Of a DNA stretch of 7,738 nt, positions 1 to 5,880 are shown one piece after another. The stretch comes from JAXDBV01 sp034678415 (GTDB lineage: Bacteria; Bacteroidota; Bacteroidia; Bacteroidales; VadinHA17), in assembly GCA_034678415.1 (NCBI GenBank), contig JAXDBV010000226.1, positions 1 through 7,738 on the forward strand, read 5' to 3'. The stretch's first letter is position 1, and every line of letters begins with the position of its first letter. The notes under the pieces are model-generated. The model saw only the letters and a program-made list of their open reading frames with translations, did no database searches and was not told where the DNA came from. Position numbers and translations under genes: made by a program.

Positions 1-174
1 CAGGTATCCGTTTCGCCTCTGTTCCCGCCGTCATGCCGGTACACACCTTCCTGTTCTGCCTATAGCATTGAAGCCATACGTAAACATGGCCCGTTAAAAG
101 GATCATGGCTGGCTGTCAAACGGATCCTTTCCTGTCATCCCTGGGGGGGCCACGGGTATGATCCCGTACCCTGA
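1..174 (+). CDS. yidD: YidD, membrane protein insertion efficiency factor (5'-truncated by window edge)
   Basis: The reading frame is open from base 1 and gives 57 residues ending in DPVP before TGA at 172-174. It carries the YidD family (PF01809) signature: SPLFPPSCRYTPSCSAY, then EAIRKHGPLKGSWLAVKR, then CHPWGGHGYDPVP. The three family cysteines are at visible residues 12, 18 and 45. E. coli YidD is about 85 residues. Aligned on the SPL..P.CR block, roughly the first 20 residues, including the amphipathic N-terminal segment and start codon, lie upstream of the window. YidD is a small protein on the inner face of the cytoplasmic membrane that assists YidC-dependent insertion of membrane proteins. 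It is often found near rnpA and yidC, but that side is not visible here. The protein ends right at DPVP, without the polar tail of the E. coli protein. The family call is secure; only the start is missing. Confidence 0.95.
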   Translation, partial: QVSVSPLFPPSCRYTPSCSAYSIEAIRKHGPLKGSWLAVKRILSCHPWGGHGYDPVP

Positions 175-226
175 TGTTACCCCCAAGGTCAGGATAAAAG
201 TTTAGTGCAGCAGGTGAAGATATGAT

Positions 227-247
227 GCCAATTTTCTTAAATTTGGC
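227..247. repeat. Imperfect 21-base palindrome overlapping the candidate promoter
   Basis: The arms GCCAATTTT (227-235) and AAATTTGGC (239-247) are inverted repeats with eight of nine positions paired (mismatch 232/242) around a three-base centre. The right arm contains almost the whole candidate -7 element, so a protein bound here would block RNA polymerase. It could also be a short RNA hairpin. No run of T follows it, so it is not a standard intrinsic terminator. The symmetry is plain in the sequence; any operator role is inference. Confidence 0.4.
238..245 (+). promoter_or_regulatory. Candidate Bacteroidota -7 promoter element (TAAATTTG) for the A2M-pbpC operon
   Basis: TAAATTTG matches the TAnnTTTG -7 consensus used by the primary sigma factor of Bacteroidota. 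It lies 42 bases before the A2M start codon, which would give a leader of roughly 30-35 bases. No convincing TTTG-type -33 element is seen 19-21 bases further upstream; the nearest TTTA (201-204) is about 33 bases away, which is too far. The assignment therefore rests on one short element in an AT-rich gap and on the inferred phylum. If it is real, the A2M and pbpC genes have a promoter separate from yidD. Confidence 0.4.
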
Positions 248-267
248 TTACATGTCCGGAATTTTTC

Positions 268-290
268 ATTTAACAATACTTACATAAATG
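268..290 (+). promoter_or_regulatory. Shine-Dalgarno-less, AT-rich translation start of the A2M gene
   Basis: The 20 bases before ATG 288 are almost all A, T and C, with no purine-rich stretch resembling AGGAGG. This is common in Bacteroidota, where initiation relies on unstructured, A-rich leaders. The codon just before the ATG (285-287) is an in-frame TAA, so the protein cannot start further upstream. The next in-frame ATG would fall inside the signal peptide. Together these fix the start at 288. Confidence 0.6.
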
Positions 291-3200
291 AATCAACGAC
301 CGATTTTAAGGCTCGTGCTTTTCGCTATTGCAGCGGTCAGCATGTTGTTTACGGGCTGTAAACCCAGGAGCAGGATCACCGGTGAAATGGCACCTGTGTA
401 TAATCCTGCCATTGCAGCTTTCACTTCAGGCTCTATTTCCATCGAATCATCCATAATGATCCGATTGGCAGATGAATACAAAGGAGCGATAAGTGCCGGC
501 GAGCCCATAAAGGAAAAGTTGTTTGAGTTCTCACCCGGTCTCAGGGGTGAAGCCTATTGGGTTGACGCCCAAACCATTGAATACAGACCCTATGAACACC
601 TTCAAGCGGGCACTTCCTACAACGTAGCCTTTTATGTGGATAAGCTTCTGGAGGTGACGGAAGAAATGAAAACATTCAGGTTCAGTTTCAGCACTATCCG
701 GCAGTCATTCACGGTAATAACAGAAGGGTTCAAAGCTTACCCCGGCAATGATCTTCGATGGAACCAGCTTACCGGTCGACTGATCACAGCCGACATAATG
801 GATATGGGTGATGCACGGCTGCTGCTCTCGGCCCGCCAGGAAAGAAAGGAATTGCCTGTGCGCCTTGAACCGGGCCCCGACAGGCTCAGTTTCCTGTTCT
901 TCGTCGACAGCATTGAAAGAAAAGAACAGCCAGGGGAGGTGGTCGTTTCATGGAACGGCAGGAAACAAAATATGGAAATAGAAGGGGAGGAGAAGATGGA
1001 AATACCGGCCTTGGGGGATTTTAAAATCGTCGAGGTCAAGGTAGTACAGCAACCCGAACAATATGTTTTATTTCGTTTCTCAGATCCCTTGTTGAAGAAA
1101 CAGAATGTTGAGGGACTGGTAAGGCTGGAGAACAACACTAGCCTGACAATTACCATTGAAGGGCACGAACTGAGAGTTTACCCCGCTGTCAGACAGGCCG
1201 GTACCCTTAACGTGTTCATCGAACCGGGAATCAGGAATATTTTGGGTTACAAACTGTCTTCGGGGCAGATGTATGAACTGACGTTTGAATCCGTAAAACC
1301 ACAGGTAAGACTTATAGGCCAGGGAGTGATCCTGCCCACCTCCAGCAATCTAACCTTCCCTTTTGAAGCGGTTAACTTGTCGGCGGTGGATGTGAGAATT
1401 GTGAAAATCTTCGAGAACAATGTAACACAGTTTTTACAGGTTAATGATCTAAGAGGAAATTACCAGCTGAAACGGGCAGGAAGGCTTATTCTTAAGAAAA
1501 CCATTCAGCTCACCAGTGAGAGACCAATTGATTATGGCCAGTGGAATGTGTTTTCAATCGATCTGTCGGATCTGATCACTCCCGATCCGGGTGCGATATA
1601 CCGGGTGGAGATCGGGTTTGTAAAAGAGCATTCACTGTATCCCTGTGAGGGGCAGGAACGGGAAGAAAAGGTGGAAGAGATGACCCATCCATGGGATAAC
1701 GAGTTTGAACAGGAACTGAGTTACTGGGATGCTGTATATGAAGACTATGATGACTATGAATACTATTATTATTACGACTGGGATGAGATGGAGGATCCCT
1801 GTTCAAATGCCTACTACGGGAAGCGTCGTTCTGTCGCCAGGAACATACTAGCTTCTGATCTTGGCATCATTGCCAAGCGCGGAACCGATAAATCCCTCTT
1901 CTTTGCTGTAACAGATCTACGTACGACGGATCCTCTTCCAGATGTTGAACTGGAAGTATACAATTACCAGAAACAGCTTATCACGAGCATAAAAACTGGG
2001 AGTGAAGGTCTGGCCGAACTTTCGGTTGACAGCCAGCCATTCCTTCTTGTGGCAAAACGGGGGAATCAACGGGGTTATCTCAAGATGGACGACGGGCTTA
2101 CGCTCTCCATGAACAGCTTTGACACTTACGGCAGTGTTGTACAGAAAGGACTGAAAGGTTATCTGTATGGTGAGCGTGGAGTATGGCGCCCGGGTGATAC
2201 ATTGTTCCTGACATTTATCCTCGAAGACAGGGAAAAGAACCTTCCGGTAAACCATCCGGTGAGTTTTGAACTGGTAAATCCGCTGGGGCAGCTGGTCAAA
2301 AAAATAGTAAAAACCGCCTCACAGAACGGTTTCTATACTTTCATCACGCCCACTGACCCGGATGCACCGACAGGGAAATGGAATGCAAAAATAAGTATCG
2401 GAGCGGTATCGTTCCGCCAGACGCTGAGGATTGAAACGGTTAAACCCAACCGGTTGAAGATAAACCTTGACTTTGGAACAGATTTGCTGTCTGTGAGCAA
2501 ACCCGATACAAAGACGTTGCTGGAGGCTGCGTGGCTGCATGGTGCTCCTGCCCGCAATCTCAAGGCAGATGTTCTTGTCACATTAAGCCAGATAACCACA
2601 CAGTTCGATAAGTATCCCGGTTACATTTTTGATGATCCGGCCAGGCGTTTTTCCGCTGAAGAGCAGGCCCTGTTTGAAGGGCGTCTGGATGAGTACGGCA
2701 AAGCTACCTTCAATACCCGCATTACGGTGCACGATGCCGCACCAGGTATGCTGCGTGCCAGTTTTTTCACCCGGGTATATGAGGAAGGGGGAGAATTCAG
2801 CAGCGACAGGTTCTCCATTAATTATTCACCCTTTGAGAGTTATGTTGGTATCAAACCCCCCGGAGCCGACAGGTCAACAGGTATGCTGTCGGCCGACACA
2901 TCCCATATTGCCGGTATTGTGACAGTGGATCCGGCAGGGAGGCCCGTATCACGCAACAAACTGGATGTCAGAATCTACAAGCTTGACTGGAGATGGTGGT
3001 GGGATGCCTCGGAAGAAACCCTGGGCAATTTCATTGAGAGCGAATACAACAGCCTGATATACTCTGGCACAGCCTCCACCACAAACGGGAACGGTACTGT
3101 TTCCTTTACCATCAGCAGTGCCTACTGGGGAAGGTTTCTGATACGGGTTACGGATCCGGTAAGTGGTCATTCCAGCGGCACCATCGTATATATTGAATGG

Positions 3201-5876
3201 CCGGGATATCCGGGAAGAACACCGACCACAGGCACGGGTGGCGCATCGCTGCTGTCCCTGTCTACCGATAAAACAACCGTCAATGTAGGCGAGCCCGTTA
3301 CCGTCAAGTTCCCAACCCCGGGAATGGGAAGAGCGCTTGTCACAGTTGAGAACGGAACACGGATCCTGGAATCATGGTGGGTTGAGATCAGTGAAAAGCA
3401 GACAACCATTAGCTTCATGACCACCGCTGAGATGAGCCCGAACGTATATGTTTGCGTTCATGTACTGCAGCCTCATGCCCAGAGCATAAACGACCTGCCG
3501 TTACGGTTATACGGCGTGGTCCCTGTCCTTGTCGAGGACCCCGAAACGCGGATAAGCCCTGTGATATCAATGCCCGATGTGTTGGTACCGGAACAGACCA
3601 TTACCGTGCGCATAAGCGAGAAAGACAGCCGCCCCATGACCTATACCCTGGCCATCGTGGATGAAGGTTTGCTGGATATCACACGTTTCAAAACACCCGA
3701 TCCATGGAACGTATTTTATGCCCGGGAGGCCCTCGGAGTGAGGAGCTGGGACGTGTATGATGAAGTGATTGGAGCCTACGGAGGAAAGATCGAACAGGTC
3801 TTTGGAATAGGAGGGGATGAACAGGTGGAAGAAGGAAAAGCACAGGTTAAGGCAAACCGGTTCAAACCGGTTGTGATATTCATCGGTCCTTTCGACCTAC
3901 CGAAAGGAAAGACGGCCAGCCACACCATCCATATACCCAACTATGTTGGATCAGTGCGTACCATGGTTATAGCCGGTCAGAACGGATCTTATGGATTTGC
4001 AGAGAAAACCACACCGGTAAGAAAGCCTCTCATGGTGCTGGCTACCCTGCCAAGAGTGGTGGGACCAGGAGAAAAGGTAAGCTTACCGGTAACCGTATTC
4101 GCAATGGAAGAAAGAATTCAGGCTGTGAAGGTTATCGTACAGACGAATGATTTATTCCATGTAAACCGTGAGAGCAGCCAGACGGTATCATTTACAGAGC
4201 CGGGGGATCAGGTAATCTACTTCGATCTTGACGTGACACGGAAAACAGGTATTGGCAGGGTTACTGTAACAGCCGCCAGTGGCACTGATAAAGCGACCTA
4301 CAACATTGAGATTGATGTGCGTAATCCCAACCTTCCTGTTACAACATTTACTGATGCTGTTATTGAAGCAGGCAAGACCTGGACAACTCGCTACGAACCA
4401 GCGGGTATTGAGGGGACAAACAAAGGCAAGCTTGAGGTGTCTGGCATACCACCTGTGGACTTTGGACGAAGGTTATCCTACCTCCTTTCCTACCCTCACG
4501 GGTGCATTGAACAGATCACCTCGGCTGCATTTCCCCAGCTCTTTCTTGAAGATGTCGTTGAATTGAACGAGAGTGCCAGGAGCCTGGCCAGGAAAAATGT
4601 ACAGGCTGCACTGAACAAGCTGAAATACTTTGCCCTTGCTGACGGATCATTTTCATTGTGGCCCGGCGATAATGAGACAAACGATTGGGCCACTTCCTAT
4701 GTCGGTCATTTTATGCTGGAAGCGGAATTGAAAGGTGTTTCGCTACCCCCGGGACTGAAGCAGTCATGGCTGAAATATCAGAAAAAGGCAGCCCGCAACT
4801 GGTCGCCACCCCGGGGCTATGATCAGTATTTCAATTATACCTTTTATGATCTGGCACAAGCGTACAGGCTTTATACACTTGTGCTGGCGAACGAGCCGGA
4901 GCTGGGTGCCATGAACAGGCTGCGTGAAAGCACCAGCCTCAGCACGCAGGGAAAATGGCGGCTGGCCGCCGCATATATACTGGCGGGACAGCGTGAGGTG
5001 GCTGCCGGCATTATCCGGAATATCGAAGCCGCCGTCGATGAATATGAGGGATCTTCCTATACTTACGGCTCACCGGCCCGCGACAGGGCCATGATACTGG
5101 AGACAATGAGCATCATGGGGGACAGGGAAAAGGCCATCGACCTGGTTAAAAAGGTTGCCGCTGACCTGTCAGGATACGGGTGGATGAGCACCCAGACTAC
5201 CGCCTACAGCCTCCTTGCTGTTTCCAAGTACGCTGGTGAACAAGGAGTTACCAGGCAACTGGTCTTTGACTATTCATTCAATGGAGGCAAAACCGTACAC
5301 GCCTCAACAAAGAAATCCGTTGCCCAGTTCGATCTGGATATTACCGGGACTACACCCGGGACGGCGGAGATAACAAATAAAGGGGAAGGGATCATTTTTG
5401 CGAGAATCAGCCTGGAAGGCATCCCTGAGACAGGTATTACCCGGGAAGAATCGAAAAATCTGAAAATGGATATTGCTTATTTAACCATGAACCAGGAATA
5501 CCTCGACATCAGTAAGCTTGAGCAGGGTACAGATTTCCTTGTACGTGTTACGGTGAGAAATCCCAGCACGTCTGATTATATAACAAATATCGCACTTCAA
5601 CAGATATTTCCTTCCGGATGGGAAATAAGGAACCTGCGCCTGGAAGAAGGGAATTCCCTATACCAGTCAGACAGGTACACCTACCAGGATATCAGGGATG
5701 ATCGGGTATATACCTACTTCAACCTTGCTTATGGTGAGACAAAGACATTCTATATCCTGCTGAGCGCAGCATACCATGGTCGATTCTATCTTCCCGATGT
5801 GCTGGCTGAAGCGATGTATGATGGCAGGATTTATGCCCGAAAACCGGGAAGATGGGTTGAGGTAACGAAACCGTAA
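288..5876 (+). CDS. Alpha-2-macroglobulin family lipoprotein (thioester-containing, YfhM-like)
   Basis: This is a protease-trapping lipoprotein of the cell envelope, 1862 residues long. A lipoprotein signal peptide ends at LFTG|C, with Cys24 as the lipidated residue. Residues about 45-340 look like Ig-like (Big_5/SbsA type) beta domains, and 340-450 like a further macroglobulin domain. An acidic Tyr-rich insert lies at 485-503 between Cys453 and Cys505. Residues about 526-615 resemble bMG3 (PF11974). An MG2 domain (PF01835) follows, with GERGVWRPGD at 628-637. The bait-region-domain motif VDEGLLD is at 1124-1130, and the A2M domain (PF00207) begins near NRFKPVV at 1190. A helical thioester domain runs about 1380-1690, with intact CIEQ (Cys1406 to Gln1409). 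A C-terminal bMG10-like domain covers about 1725-1860. Cleavage of the bait by a protease would expose the thioester for covalent capture. It is about 200 residues longer than E. coli YfhM (about 1650), mostly at the N-terminal side. pbpC follows after one base. Family and start are certain; domain borders are approximate. Confidence 0.96.
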   Translation: MNQRPILRLVLFAIAAVSMLFTGCKPRSRITGEMAPVYNPAIAAFTSGSISIESSIMIRLADEYKGAISAGEPIKEKLFEFSPGLRGEAYWVDAQTIEYRPYEHLQAGTSYNVAFYVDKLLEVTEEMKTFRFSFSTIRQSFTVITEGFKAYPGNDLRWNQLTGRLITADIMDMGDARLLLSARQERKELPVRLEPGPDRLSFLFFVDSIERKEQPGEVVVSWNGRKQNMEIEGEEKMEIPALGDFKIVEVKVVQQPEQYVLFRFSDPLLKKQNVEGLVRLENNTSLTITIEGHELRVYPAVRQAGTLNVFIEPGIRNILGYKLSSGQMYELTFESVKPQVRLIGQGVILPTSSNLTFPFEAVNLSAVDVRIVKIFENNVTQFLQVNDLRGNYQLKRAGRLILKKTIQLTSERPIDYGQWNVFSIDLSDLITPDPGAIYRVEIGFVKEHSLYPCEGQEREEKVEEMTHPWDNEFEQELSYWDAVYEDYDDYEYYYYYDWDEMEDPCSNAYYGKRRSVARNILASDLGIIAKRGTDKSLFFAVTDLRTTDPLPDVELEVYNYQKQLITSIKTGSEGLAELSVDSQPFLLVAKRGNQRGYLKMDDGLTLSMNSFDTYGSVVQKGLKGYLYGERGVWRPGDTLFLTFILEDREKNLPVNHPVSFELVNPLGQLVKKIVKTASQNGFYTFITPTDPDAPTGKWNAKISIGAVSFRQTLRIETVKPNRLKINLDFGTDLLSVSKPDTKTLLEAAWLHGAPARNLKADVLVTLSQITTQFDKYPGYIFDDPARRFSAEEQALFEGRLDEYGKATFNTRITVHDAAPGMLRASFFTRVYEEGGEFSSDRFSINYSPFESYVGIKPPGADRSTGMLSADTSHIAGIVTVDPAGRPVSRNKLDVRIYKLDWRWWWDASEETLGNFIESEYNSLIYSGTASTTNGNGTVSFTISSAYWGRFLIRVTDPVSGHSSGTIVYIEWPGYPGRTPTTGTGGASLLSLSTDKTTVNVGEPVTVKFPTPGMGRALVTVENGTRILESWWVEISEKQTTISFMTTAEMSPNVYVCVHVLQPHAQSINDLPLRLYGVVPVLVEDPETRISPVISMPDVLVPEQTITVRISEKDSRPMTYTLAIVDEGLLDITRFKTPDPWNVFYAREALGVRSWDVYDEVIGAYGGKIEQVFGIGGDEQVEEGKAQVKANRFKPVVIFIGPFDLPKGKTASHTIHIPNYVGSVRTMVIAGQNGSYGFAEKTTPVRKPLMVLATLPRVVGPGEKVSLPVTVFAMEERIQAVKVIVQTNDLFHVNRESSQTVSFTEPGDQVIYFDLDVTRKTGIGRVTVTAASGTDKATYNIEIDVRNPNLPVTTFTDAVIEAGKTWTTRYEPAGIEGTNKGKLEVSGIPPVDFGRRLSYLLSYPHGCIEQITSAAFPQLFLEDVVELNESARSLARKNVQAALNKLKYFALADGSFSLWPGDNETNDWATSYVGHFMLEAELKGVSLPPGLKQSWLKYQKKAARNWSPPRGYDQYFNYTFYDLAQAYRLYTLVLANEPELGAMNRLRESTSLSTQGKWRLAAAYILAGQREVAAGIIRNIEAAVDEYEGSSYTYGSPARDRAMILETMSIMGDREKAIDLVKKVAADLSGYGWMSTQTTAYSLLAVSKYAGEQGVTRQLVFDYSFNGGKTVHASTKKSVAQFDLDITGTTPGTAEITNKGEGIIFARISLEGIPETGITREESKNLKMDIAYLTMNQEYLDISKLEQGTDFLVRVTVRNPSTSDYITNIALQQIFPSGWEIRNLRLEEGNSLYQSDRYTYQDIRDDRVYTYFNLAYGETKTFYILLSAAYHGRFYLPDVLAEAMYDGRIYARKPGRWVEVTKP

Positions 5877-5880
5877 AATG
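5859..5880 (+). promoter_or_regulatory. A2M stop / pbpC start junction, likely translational coupling
   Basis: The A2M gene ends with TAA at 5874-5876, and the pbpC ATG is at 5878-5880, one base apart. The only SD-like string, GAGG at 5859-5862, is 15 bases from the ATG, further than the usual 5-10. An in-frame TAA at 5863-5865 precludes an earlier pbpC start. Reinitiation by ribosomes finishing the A2M is the simplest reading. There is no room for a separate promoter between the genes. Confidence 0.6.

Noticed and set aside
97..130. Inverted repeat AAAGGATC (97-104) / GATCCTTT (123-130).
   Set aside because: It lies wholly within the conserved YidD coding sequence with an 18-base loop. It is best explained by codon content rather than a regulatory hairpin.
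142..185. Possible nested stem at the yidD stop codon: TGGGGG (142-147) with CCCCCA (180-185), inner ACGGG (152-156) with CCCGT (163-167).
   Set aside because: The inner and outer stems are short and separated by unpaired bases, part of it is YidD coding sequence, and no T-run follows. It does not qualify as an intrinsic terminator.
1576..2255. Minus-strand open frames opposite the Tyr/Asp-rich region of the A2M.
   Set aside because: Their His- and Ser-rich translation is just the complement of the acidic Tyr-rich codons. There is no ribosome-binding or domain evidence.
2629..2922. Plus-strand open frame of 97 codons inside the A2M gene.
   Set aside because: It is an out-of-frame shadow of the A2M macroglobulin domains, with no start context or recognisable product.
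3853..3872. Exact tandem duplication of the 10-mer CAAACCGGTT.
   Set aside because: It encodes part of the NRFKPVV segment at the start of the A2M domain, which looks like a normal family sequence. The unit is not a multiple of three, so it is not an in-frame repeat expansion.
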